From: Austropuccinia psidii
Taxonomy: Eukaryota; Basidiomycota; Pucciniomycetes; Pucciniales; Sphaerophragmiaceae
DNA length: 64,000 nucleotides
Assembly (NCBI GenBank): GCA_023105745.1
Contig: JALGQZ010000009.1
Coordinates: forward strand, 16,788,564 to 16,852,563
Direction of reading: 5' to 3'
How positions within the stretch are numbered: position 1 is the first letter of the stretch; each line of letters opens with the position of its first letter. This document shows, in pieces, positions 21,701 through 34,379 of this stretch. The notes below the pieces were generated by a model. It saw only the letters and a program-made list of their open reading frames with translations, made no database searches and was not told the DNA's origin. The translations under genes were made by a program, and so were the position numbers.

Positions 21701-23299
21701 AATCCAGCATGGGTGCCACAAGAAGAACACCATATAGAAGGAATATGTGTTACAGATATTGGCACAGAATTCTTTAACCAAGTTAAAAAAAGCTATAAGA
21801 TAGACAGAGATTGCCATACCTTAAGCCAACTTCTAATGAAAGACTGCAAAGACCCATCACTTTCATCAAAACTAGATGAAACATGGAAAAAGGCATATGA
21901 TGAAGGAAGATTCCACCTCCTTAATGGAATCCTTTACCATAGAACAAAACACACATGTGTTATGGCCTTAACAGATAGAACCCTGATAACCACTATTTTA
22001 CATGAATGTCATGACAGTGTTGCAGCTGGACACCTTTCAGAAGATGGAACACTAGAGAGGGTGAAAACCCGCTCTTGGTGGCCAAATTGGAAGAAAGATG
22101 TTACAGAATACTGTCAAACCTGTGACAGATGTCAAAAAGCCAACAGAGCCACAGGAAAGAAATTTGGAATGATGATCCAATTTCAAGAACCAAATTTACA
22201 TGGGAAATAGTTCATATGGATTGGGTAACAGCTTTACCTCCAGGAGGAGACAGGAGTTATAATGCATGCCTAGTGTTAGTTGACAGATACAGTAAAACTC
22301 CCATGTTCCTACCATGTCATAAAGATGACACAGCTATGGACACAGCCATAATGATATGGAATAAAGTTATTAGCCATACAGGCTTATTCCAGAATATTAT
22401 AAGTGACAGAGACCCAAAGTTTACTTCAGCATTATGGACAAATCTCCATAACGTATTTGGGACAAAGCTATCATTCTCAACAGCTTACCATCCCCAAACT
22501 GATGGTTTAGCAGAAAGAATGATACAGACCTTAGAGGACATTATCAGAAGATTCTGTGCTTATGGGCTGGAATTCAAAGATTCTGATGGTTTTACCCATG
22601 ATTGATGTACACTAATACCAGCTCTTGAACTAGCATATAAGACATCAATCCATTCTTCTACTGGCAAAAGACCAGCAATGCTAGAAAAAGGTTGGAATCC
22701 AAGACTTCCTTATGACACCCTCAAAAAGGACTTAGTGGATATAAATCCAACAGCAAGAAGCTTTAAAATAATGCTTGACAAGGCAAGACACCATGCAAAC
22801 ATATGTATGCAAGATTCTTTCAAATATGCGAAAGAAAGATGGGATAAAAGTCATAAGCCACCTGATTTCAAAATAGGAGACTTGGTCCTAGTCTCAACCC
22901 TTAATTTCAATAACATAAAAGGCCCAAAGAAATTGAAAGATTCCTTTGCAGGACCATTTATGATAAAAGCACTTCATGGACCCAATGCTGTGCAATTGGA
23001 ACTCACAGGTGAACTAATGAACAAACACCCAACTTTCCCTGTAAGTCTGATAAAACCTTACAGTTCAAGTGACAAGGAGTTATTCCCACTAAGAAATAAA
23101 CCCCCCCTTGGAAGAAAGAGAAGAAAAGAAAATAGTAAAAGTCCTTAAAGAAAGAAGGACAAGAAACAAAAAAGAAAGGGAATACCTTGTAGGGTATAGA
23201 AATTCAACTCAAGAAGATGAATGGCTACTTGAGAAAGATATAACAAATGCTGATAAGCTACTAAGAAGGTTCAGACATGGAAGAAAGCCTGAAAAATAG
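21701..23299 (+). pseudogene. pol: Family 2 integrase with chromodomain-like tail
   Basis: HECHD..GHLS and CQTCDRCQ (zinc domain, about 22003-22137), DWVTALPP (about 22220), SDRDPKF (about 22405) and TDGLAERM (about 22500) give the complete catalytic triad. The frame shifts near 22195. TGA at 22603-22605 replaces Trp of the family 1 D-W-C. A second shift lies in the C-run near 23101. The tail REYLVGYRN...DEWL.EKDI (about 23178-23245) is the chromodomain-like segment. Confidence 0.87.
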
Positions 23300-23402
23300 A
23301 AAAGTTAAGCATTATTGAGCTTCAAGACTAACAAAGTCTATTGAAGAGGTAGGACAGTGGATGATACCCTAATTACACATATCAGATTGTGGTACAATTT
23401 TT

Positions 23403-23416
23403 TTGGTGGTAGGGAA
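23403..23416 (+). other. Polypurine tract of family 2
   Basis: TTGGTGGTAGGGAA directly before the 3' LTR start, matching the family 1 tract. Confidence 0.75.
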
Positions 23417-25442
23417 TGTGAGCCTTTGAGATATGACCACATACCCAATGAGGTCACAAGAAAGACTCAGAATAATTATTCCTTTAAGATAATTACACTA
23501 AAATTACTTAGAATAATTATACATTAAAAATAATTACTTTAAAAATACAAAAATACCATAAATTGGTACAAAAATTGGTTTAACTTAAAAACCAATGAAT
23601 CAACATGTGAAATAAATTATACCATTGCATTCCCTATGGTAAAATACACATATACCATTTTTATGGCATATCTGTAAAGTCAATATTTAATGGGTTATAA
23701 GGAATAATACCTTATAAAAACCACAAATCCTTATTTATTTCAAGAACCAATGAAACAACATGTAAAAAAATTGTACCATTGGATTCCCCATGGAAATTCA
23801 CGCATAAAACAAGTAATGAGCTAATTTCCAAAGTTAATACTTAAGGAATCCACCTCAATATATGCACTTTTTTGGTCAATGCATATATTCAAGGATCATA
23901 GCTAATATCTCTTAAACTATACAAGATAGAGTGATGAACAAAAAAGAAAGTTACCACGTAATTACTGTAAGAACACAGATATAAACTTTATTTTACAAAT
24001 TATAATGAAGGTTAAAACCTATGATGAAATATTGATAAAAATCAACAGAGCTGTTGACCACTTTGTTGTGAAAGTGGTCCAAACTTAAAAAAAGGTACAC
24101 AGTTGGATTCTACTAGTTCATTTGTGAAGAATGATGTAATTTTTATTATTAGATTCAGGGTACAACCCCCTGAAATCATGGTTTGAAGTTTAAAATATTG
24201 AATTTTGACAGAAAAGATGAGTTACAAGAAAAATCATCAAGATTAGAGTTTTGATGATGTAAGGAAAGGTTCTTGGAAGCATAATAAGGTTATGTCAGGC
24301 TATCAGAACTCACTCTCTGAATTCCTGTAGCGTGTAAAACTTCAAAGTTATCAAAGATCAAAGTTTGAGCTTAAATTGAGAAGTTATGATCACCTACTGT
24401 AACCTTAAACTAAGTTCAACAGTCATATGAGTGATTAAACTGGTGAATACTATTAGTTTATGATTAAAACTAATAAAATCCACGAAATTTGGGGTTCTGC
24501 CAAGCCTCTGATGTCATTAAACCTAGAGTTATAGTGATAACTCTAAATAATGGTGTAATAATGATGTAATATGGTTTGATCATGATGTAATCATCCTCCA
24601 GCCTTAAAATATTGATCAATTCCAGTGGATATGATCAGTACACGTCTACTAGAAGCCTGTTGGACTCTAGGAGGGAGGTATTTACTATAAATAGATCTCT
24701 TTTTACTCTGGTTTCCCCTCAGACGCATCAAAAAACATTAAATCAATTAAATCAAAGGTAATTTCTTTATTCTTTATATATAAAACTATTATATTATTAA
24801 AGAACAAAGACCACCTTTTTATAATCATCTATTTTGACTTGATTAAATCATTTATTTAATTTTTTTTGTTAAAAATCTCTCTAAAACTCATTTCCATGTA
24901 AAAATCAAGAATATTAGTAATTCTTCTTAATTTTTATTGTAAATACAATTTGAAAAGGTTGTATTTATATTTTTTTTGGCGTAAAATATCTCAAAATTAT
25001 TATATTAAGTATTAAAAGTAGGTTATTTTCTCTTATTATAATAATTTTCTCTTTATTATTATTTTAATAATTCTTTAATTAATATAAATAGTATTTATAT
25101 TAATTTATAACTTTAATATTGGTAATATTATTGTTATTAATTGTTTTTTATTGATAAAAAAAAATTTTTTACGCCTTTATTGTTTGTTTGTAATAATAAT
25201 AAAGTGCCATTAAATATATTAATTATTTTATATTAATATATTTATTTTTATTATATTATATTTTATTAATTAAATTATATTATTATATTTATTTAATAAT
25301 ATAATCATTTTACGTCACAATTATAATGATTCTTTATTATTATAATTATTTTATCTTATTTATTTCATTTATAAGGACATTCATAGTACAATAAGTAAAA
25401 TATTAGTAATTTTTACTTATTGTTTCATAGTCAAACCTTACG
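23417..25442 (+). repeat. 3' LTR of family 2 (2026 bp)
   Basis: Full-length partner of 14753-16779 with scattered substitutions. The terminal CA has become CG. TATAAATAG near 24687, splice donor 24758. Confidence 0.92.
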
Positions 25443-25827
25443 AGAGGTGAAAAGGTGTCTTTGGGTGTTTTGGCCAATTTTGGGTTTCTCGCCAAATACA
25501 GATTATACAGTCTTGAAACTTTATTTGCGCAAAGTGCGCAAAACTGTATTTAAAGCTTAAAACGCCAAATACAGGATTTTGGGCTGTATTTTCCCTGTTA
25601 ACTGGAAAATACCCAAGATTGCCCAAAAGCAGAAATTGGCCAGGAAAATCCTGATGATGGTTAAGAGGCCAGGTTGACCCCAGATGATGAAATTAAAATA
25701 AAGGCCATAAAGAATGACAATGGCCAATTTGGCCAATGGTATGAATATGTAAAAATTTCCATATATTGGGTATGGCATGGATATGCCATATTGAGGTCCA
25801 AGAAAGTGAATTTCCATGGTTGTGACA
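25443..25827 (-). repeat. B' LTR, inner part
   Basis: Resumes the LTR broken at 14752 and ends TTGTGACA, followed by GTACCACCCCACCTTGAAAT. On the minus strand that flank is a purine-rich tract (AAGGTGGGGTGG) before an LTR start TGTCACAACC. It contains TTTGCGCAAAGTGCGCAAAA (about 25526-25545), the same palindrome that is massively repeated in B1 and B2. Confidence 0.7.
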
Positions 25828-26576
25828 GTACCACCCCACCTTGAAATGGTGAGCTCCTGAGCACCAATACAAGGTGAATCCTCTTGAGGCTATTGAAAAG
25901 ATTTTGAGAGGGATTCAAAAGGAGTGATTAAGATAGAAATTGGAAAACTGATCTTGAGAATTTGACACATGATGCTGGACTTGCTTTATCTTCTTTTGAC
26001 ATTGGCTTCATGATTGATGTAATTTTGAAAATGAATGATGGTTGTTCATGAATTTTTTTTGACATAAATAAAGAAAAATTTGAAATGAAAATAAAATAAG
26101 AAAAGAAAAGAAAGAAATGAAGAGAAATGAATCTTGAGGAGGTTCCAATCTTCATCACAGAGGTTGGTAATTGATTTTGAAAATGGCCAAATACCTGGAA
26201 AGAGAAATTTGATGCCAGGTGCTCAAAAAGCGGCCAAGGTGATGTTTTGAAAGATTTTAGACCCCTCAGGGAAGTGCACACCAGGAGAGGAACATACTTT
26301 TGGTAATTACCACTCCCGCGAGTGCCATAAAAGAGAATGAATTTGCTGAAGGAATGAATTGGAATTGGAAAGGCTTGGAAAGAAATTAATAAAAGGAATG
26401 GTCCATCTTCCAAAGTGAAAATGGCCATGATTTTTGGAATTGATCTTGAAAGCCAGGCCAAAGATCTGTGTCCAAAAATTTCAGAGTGCTCACAGAGCAG
26501 CCAGGGTGATTCTTACAAAAAAGAAAAAAATACTTCTAAAGGTGCATACCAGGAGTGGGACTTACCTTTGGTAATT
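25828..26576 (-). repeat. B' 3' internal region (non-coding remnant)
   Basis: Colinear with the zone between pol and the 3' LTR of B1/B2: GGTGAGCTCCTGAGCACC next to the LTR, an A-rich stretch (26045-26120), then two repeat units (26215-26335 and 26488-26576) built around CACCAGGAGAGGAAC and ACTCCC. No complete reading frame. The rest of B' is missing beyond 26576, where a family C LTR begins. Confidence 0.6.
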
Positions 26577-27985
26577 TCTCAGCCTGTGACTGAAAACCAG
26601 AGCACAAGCATAACGGCCAAATACCATAAATCAATGGTATAGCCAGGATACCACCAAAAATGGATCTGACCCAAATCAGCTCAAAAGGTATAAAAGGAAA
26701 GAATAAACTCACCCCTTTGCAAATATACAAGTCCCATAATCATAGCTCAAAGAAGAACAAAGTTATTCCTGCATAAAGTTGTTGCTGATCACAAACCTTA
26801 ATTTTCGCCTCTCATCTAAAATACAAAGGAAGAGGCTCAACTGCATCAAATGGGTATTCAAAATGAAGCCCTAAGTCAGGGCTATCCAATGGTACTAGCC
26901 AAAATGAGCTACAGCCAGAATTACAGAAGTTATGACCAAAATAAGGTCAAATAAGGGTGATTAAAATATTCACCTCTCATCTAACTTCTACAGTTTTAGT
27001 GTTCAATACCTGAAGTCGGGTCCTTTTGGAAAGATATAAATCAGGAATATCCATTGGTGCAATCTATTTCCCCATATCTCATCTAGAACAAAAGATATGG
27101 AGAAAACAAGCTCCATACAGTTTGGGACAAATCATAAATGTATATAAGAGAACTTGTACATGGACTAAATTTTCCATATTTAATGATAACCATACCAAAT
27201 GAGGAGCAAATGTATAGAAAACATAAAGCGCTACTCAATGAACCAATTTTGAGCTTGATATCTCAAAAACAGACTAAGTTATGGCAGTTGTAAGCTCAAA
27301 ATCCCACAATTAGACCAATACAGTCTTACTGTGGGATATTCTCCTGGAAGTATGAGTATGAGGTTTCAAACAGACAAAGGAGCTTTTTAAACTTCAATAA
27401 CTCATAATTGATTCAATACTGGGGTCCCATACAGGTTCTGTACAGTATTCTACGCGTCATACACGTCAGAAGAGGGCTATGTGGTCCCAAGATGAAAATT
27501 TTCACCCTGTATTGGGGAAAACTGCCCAGAAATAGTTTCAAAACCACATCTGAGCCCAATACAGGCTATAAAGGCTTTGTGAAAACCACAAGCCAGTACT
27601 TGGGAGTGAAAAGTATTCACTTCCTCTATGCGGAAAGGTCTAGAAGCCTTTTCACCCCCTTTTAGCATAAAAAGGGGCCTTTTCCCAGCCAGAAAAGATT
27701 TCCCCATCCTGCTCTTGACTTCCTACATAGTAAAACTGTCAAAAACAGCTATACTCTTGGAAAATAAACAGGTTATACTTTAAACTTAGGTAATTTAGTT
27801 CTTATTATATTAACCCAACTGGTAAGACTGCACCCTGGGATTTCAGAAGTGCTCACCACCACTATATTATTATAGTAAAGCCCTTGATATCTTATTTTAA
27901 ACCATCTATTATCGGTATCAAGGACTTTTCATATCACTTTGACCATGTCACAGTCATAGTTAAAGTTTGTAAATACCATGATACA
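26577..27985 (-). repeat. Family C LTR (minus), diverged
   Basis: Reverse complement aligns end to end with the solo LTR 62318-63756: CAGCCTGTGAC (26580), GAGGTGAAAATTAAGG-like start (about 26806), the TGTATTGG / GGGGTCCCATACAG zone (27400-27550), and the CATGTCACAGTCATAGTTAA end (about 27940). No clear target duplication: TAATT on the left, TATAA on the right. Its end touches the family A LTR that follows. Confidence 0.75.
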
Positions 27986-30170
27986 TATAAGGTTTGTCTA
28001 TGAAACTCTTTATAATAGTAACAATATCAAGAGTACTATGACTGTACTCAGTAGAAAAATATAATATAATAAAATATTATAACCACTAATTGAAATATAA
28101 TTATTAGAAAAAACTATATATAAAAATCAAATTTAATTATTATTATTTAAAATAATAATAATAAAAATATGATAATTATAATAAATTATAGTTATTCTAC
28201 TATTGTTATAGTCACTGACAGTTATAACAATAAGAAGTGTAATGTTCTTAATGAGACAATTACACGTGGAACATAAGAATATTAACCACTTATAAATAAT
28301 ATAAATGTTATTTATAAAACAATTAAAACACACACTGTGCAGGAACAATTATTATAGAATAAAATTCTATATAAAAATACTAATACTAGATAAAAAAGAT
28401 ATAGAACTTTAGAGAAACCTTACTTATAATATTTATTTAATACAACAAGTCAAACAACCACAGTTATTATATTGAATAATAATTATAAGTTAAAGACACA
28501 CCAAAAATCAATATTTTCAAAGATAAAACAACATTTCATGATAAAAATTATGATTAAAGAGTTTTTAAGAGCAATTTGTGGATTTTAAAAGATATTTAAG
28601 ATGATTAATTTTATATAATTACATATATTATTGGTGATTACAACAATAATCTAAATTCTATGATTTCAATTCTTTAATTTTAATTAATAAAGATTAAAAT
28701 AACTTAAACATTACTTTAATAATAAGACTTTCTATTTAATAAGACTTTACCTGTTTGAATTTCTAATATTATTGGATTGATAATTGATGATGGACAAAAC
28801 CAGTGATGAAAAGACTCTTTTTATGTCTTCAGAGCAGCTCTCATGATTCATAATGGATATAGAGGGCGTGCTCAGGTCAAAACTGAAAAACCATGCTTAA
28901 AAATAAAGTTCTTATCTTAATGTAACTTATTTTTAATTTTAATTTAAAGTTAACAGGGTTATTCTTAACTCCATGTAACTTTAATCCTCATTTAAACTAA
29001 TTGTTCTTAGTTTTTAATATAAATAAACTTATTTATATTAAAGTTAATCACATATAAAAGTTAAAAATAGAGTTTCAAGCAGAAATCTCTTAAACTGAAT
29101 TTTTAATTAATTTCAAGAAATTATAATTTTCTTTCAGTTTTAATTAAAAGAGTAAACTTCCATGCTAATTACCCAGGAAACTTATTTGTAAAGATACTTA
29201 AAACTTAATTTATATGTAGATAATATTGAATTGTAAGCTGTGTGAAATTTTCAAGCAAATCCATTGAGATTTGAATTTCGCATGAATTTTGGAAGCTATT
29301 GCTATTTTTCCACATAAAACAGCAATACACACCAAACCTTAAGTTTTGATAAGGTTTTTATGCTTGTAACCTTAACGCTTTAAGCTTATTTAATCTTTTT
29401 AAGCTTAATTAAGCTTTGAAAGCTCTTAAAACTTTGATTTCAAGCCTGCATATTGGGATTTACCCTTTGGCAGCTTGAAATTCCTGTCTAATTTGGGATA
29501 AAACCAGTTTAAACCTTAATTTTGGATCAAAGTCTAATCTTAAAGTTTAAATAAGGTTGAAAATCCCCCAATACAGGAGGACAACCTTAATTGAATCCTT
29601 GCAGATCCAAAAAGCTGGGTACCCCAGCTCTATTTGGTCTTTTTCCTTTGTCCACCTTTCTGCGTGGATTTTGCCCTTTTATTTATTTAAAGCCATACTA
29701 TGGCCTTAAATCCTTTTAAATTTAGCTCACGCAGGATTTACATTCTGTATGGGAAATCCTTAGCCAATTCAGTAAATATACACCACCCCTCAATTTTAAC
29801 TAAAATTTTGGTAAGTTTGCATAAACCTTATGCAACTTTAAATTTAAGCTTATTTAAGCTTAAATTTAACAATTTTAAAAAAATGTCAAAAAAGTTACAT
29901 TAGTACTGTGAGATTCTTAAATCTTCTATCAACATAAGAAATAAGTGTTTTTGGGTATAACACCTTATGGATGTACCCTAGGTTATTTTTGGTGTAGAAT
30001 CCAAAAATGACATAATATGTATAACTTTGTTTATCCAAAAGAAAGTTATACTTAGTTTTTGTTATTTTTCATTTTAAATCCAATTAAAAAGTCTGTTGAA
30101 GACAATTTTAACTGTGTATAATGTTATTTGTGGCCTTATGGGTATGTTTTACATACCTCACAGGCTCACA
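27986..30170 (-). repeat. Family A LTR, complete (minus)
   Basis: Reverse complement of 58214-60400. Minus-strand start TGTGAGCCTGTGAGG at 30170, end CCTTATA at 27986 (expected CCTTACA). Splice donor CAG|GTAAAG near 28750. It lies against the family C LTR on one side and against Copia sequence on the other (flank ACTAG). No target duplication is visible, so I cannot tell a solo LTR from a rearranged end. Confidence 0.85.
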
Positions 30171-30996
30171 ACTAGGTTTCCTCAGAATGGTGGGGAGAAG
30201 CATGCACCATGGCCACGTTTATCCTCAAAAGAACGCCCACTTCTGAAATTTCTTTCCAAACACCCATCAGTAGGTGGTGCTCCCTGGAAACAAATCTTTC
30301 TTATCTGCACACTTTTGGATGCTAGGCTGTCATGCACATTCCAAAGGAAAGGCAAACCAGCAAAGTTAATCCAACTGGGGTGCTCTGCATGTTAGTTGGT
30401 CTCACAGAAGCTCATCACAATTATTGCTTATTCAACCCCATGACTAGGAAAATTCACATCTCACATGACTGTAGTTTTCTTGACGGTAAGGCATTCTGGC
30501 CTAATTATGTTTCCTCTTCCCCTTCTGTCCCTACTTCTCCCAATTTTTATTTTCCCTCCAGTGCTGATGCTCCTCCAAACTGTGCCTCAAATTCTCCTGT
30601 AGCCGCTCCTGCTCTTGAGTCTTCTGAGAGTGCCGCCAATTCTGGTGGCTCTGAGATTACTCCAGTTGTCAATCTGGCCTGTGAGGAGTTCACTTCTCCT
30701 GTACTATCTCCTTCCCCTGTTTCCTCCTCCCCTATCTTGCCGGCGGGGGTTGTCAGCCTTGTCATCCATCCTTCTTGCGTCAAGAGGCCAATTAGGAAGA
30801 CCTGGAAGCTGTCATTCCACCGAATGACGAAACTAATAGTCTTCCAAAGGGATGGACATATGATGTCGTCCCTGTGATTCCTCCCTCAAATATCTCCAGC
30901 AAAATATTGGAAGAAAATGTTGTCAGTGGGAAACATGCCAGAAGACCCCCAGTTTTCTTTGCTGGTGTTGTCATCAACAATGCCCCTGGTTCGTAC
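30171..30996 (+). pseudogene. pol: Ty1/Copia integrase C-terminal part (decayed)
   Basis: Remnant of the Copia integrase (W-W-G-E-A, K-R-T-P-T and IPK residues in shifted frames near 30190-30340), then a better kept stretch: NPTGVLCMLVG, NYCLFNPMTRKIHISHDCSF (about 30364-30480), a Ser/Pro-rich linker, and RRPPVFFAGVVINNAPG (about 30940-30990). The protein resumes exactly at 56133 after the hAT insertion. The 5' half of the Copia element is gone. Frames shift several times. Confidence 0.78.
30989..30996. repeat. Left 8-bp target duplication of the hAT-like element
   Basis: GTTCGTAC here and GTTTGTAC at 56133-56140. Removing 30997-56140 rejoins the Copia frame (G-S-Y then H-D-A-L-W). Confidence 0.75.
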
Positions 30997-31006
30997 CAAG
31001 GGTGGC

Positions 31007-31559
31007 TCCCTGGTAAGTCCCCCTATTATGAACCAACCGGGAGGGAACCTTAAAGGTACCCAACCAAATAAGTACCAAACCCACTTGCATAGGGTTTGTT
31101 ACGTTACGATACCCACTACGGCATTTGCTGGTACCAACCAAATAAGTACTGCACTGACCTCAATTTTCAAGGTCCTCATTAATTCTCCCCCCACCTCTTT
31201 TTTTAATTTATCTTGATGTCTCAACACTTATTCCATTACCCAAATGCTATCTTGTTTTTGCTACCAAACTATTCTTTATCTCTTTTTCATATTTAAACAA
31301 ATCCAGAATATTTTGTTGACCTGATTGATTAGTCCTTCTCCCGGTTCTTATTTGCTACTTGCAGAAACTTCATCACACGTCATTCTGATTGATTACACCA
31401 TCAAGCCTCCCAATGACAAAACCATAAATGGCGTCATTGACCAGTATGCTTTCCCCTGGTGTTTTATTTCCTTCACAATATACATCCGACTCATCAAGCT
31501 CCTCTTTAGGCCGCTCCTGCCATCAACTCACTTGCGGCATTCTCCCTCTTTGTTTTTCA
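31007..31559 (+). other. hAT 5' subterminal region
   Basis: No gene recognised. Two copies of an AACCAAATAAGTAC repeat within 31055-31150, then Pro/Ser-coding-like fragments in several frames. Presumed promoter and subterminal region of the hAT element. Confidence 0.45.
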
Positions 31560-33156
31560 CCGCTTCCACCATCGCTTATTGGAATGGATGCGCAATCTGA
31601 CTCATCAGATGATCATTACTCAACCCATGATGAATACAACTTGCCTCATGAAACTGCCTCAGTTTCACAGGATTCTAGGATGAACCAATCAGTGGCTCAA
31701 GATTGCAAGCAATGACACAAACGGTTGGATGTGTATGACTATTTTGAGGGAATGTGGTTTTTATTGTTAGTATACTAATATTGATAGCTCATTTGTGCTT
31801 TCTTATGTTTATCCATGCAGGAAATAACTCCTACAGGTGAATGGATGCCTGATAAGAACAAATACCGCTACACTTATAAATGTTGGCACTGCAGGTACGT
31901 GACATTCTCATTTTTATGGCCACATATTATCTAAGAAGCTGATTTTGCATAATTTAGTGTGAAAATTGTTGTCATTGGTTGTCACACTTCCAACATGAAT
32001 AAGCATTGCAAGATGTGTGCTGGTTGGTTTAACGCTTGGGCATCAAAATCTCCTGGATTGATTGACCCCAATATGGGTGCAAGATTGGCAGCTGAAACAC
32101 AAACAATACTTAATCGGGAGTTAGTCAAAGGCCTTATGCTGTCCAAGTTTCTTTCTCAATTTTTGAGTCCCCCCAACTATGAAATGCTTTACAACGCATT
32201 GCCCCCGTCGACGCATGATAGCAGCCACTGCAACACAGCTTTACTTTGAGGGTAAGCAATGACTGATTGAAGAGGTCTCTCACTTACCTCAATCAATGGT
32301 CTTGTGTGCATCAATTGATGGTTGGACAACAAAAGACCAGTTTCAAAGTTACTTAGCCATTGTCATGCAATGGATTGATCCTCTCACTCACTCTTTCCGC
32401 AAAACCCTTGTGGCTTTTGAGGTGAGTTCTATTTCCCTTTACTACCAATGCATTGTTATTAATGTTCCACTTGATTAATAGAGCATGTTGAGAATGCACA
32501 CCTGGGTTGCTTTAGCATGGATACTATGCAAGGCTTTGGCCAAACAAGGCATGATTAAGCAGCTATATTGCCTAACTGGTGACAATGCAGCAAATAACGT
32601 GACCATGACCACTGTCCTTCAAGAGAAATTTGCAGGAATTGGCATCCAATGGCCCAAAAACAAACGTTTTCACCATTGCGCCTGTCACATTCTTAACCTT
32701 GTGGAGAAAGAATTGTTGGCATACATGGGACAGCTGACCAATTATGATTACAAGTTCTTTGACGACTACCTTGGGCTTAAACAAGCACCAATAGAAGATA
32801 GCAATGATGAGGGTCCTTTGGGTAGTGTGGTGTTTCAAAGTAAGTCCATTTCATCATCAAATTGCCACACCTAGTGTCTTACATGGGGCTGCCATCTTGG
32901 CATTTTAGCAACAATCAAAAACGTTTGCCACTCCTTGGGGCACAAATATAAAAAGGGTTGCTCTCAAGAATTAAATCAACCAACACTTGAAACGCAAGAC
33001 AAATCTGCTGATGTGGCATATTTGGTTGATCAAGCCTTCAAACCCAAAAGCATAGAGGCTGATCAAAGTCAATCACAAACTTCCTCCGATAAAATGGTCG
33101 TGAGAATATTGAGGGAGCTCTGCTCATGAATCCGAGGTTCTGCGAAACAGCGAGAC
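31560..33156 (+). pseudogene. hAT-type transposase, N-terminal and central part
   Basis: A BED-like zinc finger starts at K-C-W-H-C (about 31879) and is completed after a 63-nt GT-AG intron (31895-31957) by GCHTSNMNKHCKMC. A second short intron is likely at 32422-32481 (GTGAGT..AATAG). The core follows: SIDGWTTKDQFQSYLAI (about 32310), LTGDNAANN (about 32574) and HHCACHILNL (about 32680), all hAT signatures. Frames shift, and stops occur (for example 32258-32275). Transposase would cut and paste the element in the nucleus. The gene is cut at GAGAC by B1 and resumes at 54813. Confidence 0.78.
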
Positions 33157-33934
33157 TGTCACAGGGGCTCTTCTAAGTGAAGAGGGCCTGGCACTCAGTC
33201 AACAGACTTACTTATGGAGGGCTTAAAATGAGATACTCAAATGATAAGAGTAATGAAATAAGATAATAATTTCCTAGTCATAAAATAATAAGAGTTAAAA
33301 GATATGAGAGGAAAACAAAAGCAATAATAAAGAGCCAACCACAAATAATCCTGTACCACTGTTTCAACCTGTTCAGAAAAGAGAAAAGGATTAATAAAGG
33401 ATATGGCCACCAGGACTCTACTGAACAGGTGAGGGAAGGCAAAGACTAACTTAATAAATAATAAAGTAATATTTCTTAAATGAGAAATAAAATAATATTA
33501 ATTAATAAATCCAATATTTTAATTAACTGGGGGAAAAACCCCCAGCCGGCTGAAGAGGGGCTGGTATATGTGAGAAATATCAGCCTTGGAGTTTGAGTGT
33601 TGAGATACTGGCCTGTATGCTGGAAGAAGTTGTATGTGGGATTGAATCCTGTATTGGTGAATCCAATACAGGTTATACAGTCAATACAGGTATTTGCGCC
33701 TGTATTGATGAAAGGCCTGTGTTTGGTGAATCCTGTATTTGGGTCTTGCCTGTATGGAACTGTATTGAGGTCTGAAACTGTATTTGGAGAATGTAGAATG
33801 AAACCCCCTTGCCGATTGGGTTTTGAAGGGTATCCATGAAATAATGATTGTTGCTGATTGGGTTTTGAAGGGTACCACTGAGGAAATGATTGTTGAAGAT
33901 GATTGGTAATGCCCCTGCCTCCTTGGCTGTGACA
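33157..33934 (-). repeat. B1 3' LTR (778 bp)
   Basis: Same length as 54035-54812, with few substitutions. Many copies of a TGTATT / CTGTAT motif at 33600-33790. The hairpin CTGGGGGAAAAACCCCCAG lies near 33525. Polypurine tract on the minus strand at its inner edge (AAGAGGGGGATAA, 33935-33947). Confidence 0.92.
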
Positions 33935-34379
33935 TTATCCCCCTCTTGAAAGTGGTGAGCTCTGAGCACCATGATTATAGTGAGTCTTGATGAGCTTGCA
34001 ATCAATCCATACAGTTCTTTCCCCAATTCCTTAAATGTATCCCATTAAACTTTCTTCTTCAATCAATACTCAAACAAAATCTTCATTTAGTCACTTTTAG
34101 GTATCTTCCCCTTGATCTTGATTCTGAATTCCCTCTTTTCCTTCAAAATGCCTTCATTTTTTTCTAAAATAATGTTCATTCTTGTCTTGAGTGTCTTCAC
34201 TAAACTTTTCTTGAGTCCTCATGGCTTTTGAAAAGGGGGTGACCTGGGTTTATGTCCCAAGAACACCTGATTTCATCATAATTTTGAAATTTGACAGTGT
34301 TGGCATGAAGTGGCCAATACTTGAGGTTTTGGACCATTTCAGAAATCCTGGCCAAAATCCTTGATTTTATGATTAAAAG
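33935..34379 (-). other. B1 3' non-coding zone next to LTR
   Basis: Matches B2 43929-44384. Apart from the polypurine tract, I see no gene or clear motif. Confidence 0.6.

Larger units (their letters stand above)
14753..25442 (+). mobile_element. Family 2: complete Ty3-type LTR retrotransposon inserted in B' LTR
   Basis: LTRs at 14753-16779 and 23417-25442 begin TGTGAGCCTTTGAG. The first ends CCTTACA and the second CCTTACG. Flanks AGGGG (14748-14752) and AGAGG (25443-25447) look like a 5-bp duplication with one change. Order: LTR, tRNA-Pro-like primer site, spliced ORF1, Gag, protease, RT, RNase H, integrase, chromodomain-like tail, polypurine tract, LTR. Numerous in-frame stops and three single-base shifts make this copy dead. 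Gene order and proteins follow family 1 closely, although the LTRs share little beyond the ends. Confidence 0.9.

Noticed and set aside
25928..26461. A 177-codon minus-strand frame as a membrane protein
   Set aside because: Phe/Ile/Ser-rich because of T-rich DNA. The region is the non-coding 3' zone of a B-like element.
33593..33839. Open frames of 60-117 codons in the B LTRs (also 43602-43966, 53177-53514, 54471-54873)
   Set aside because: They lie inside LTRs, overlap on both strands and come from the CTGTATT repeats. The same frames recur only because the LTR recurs.
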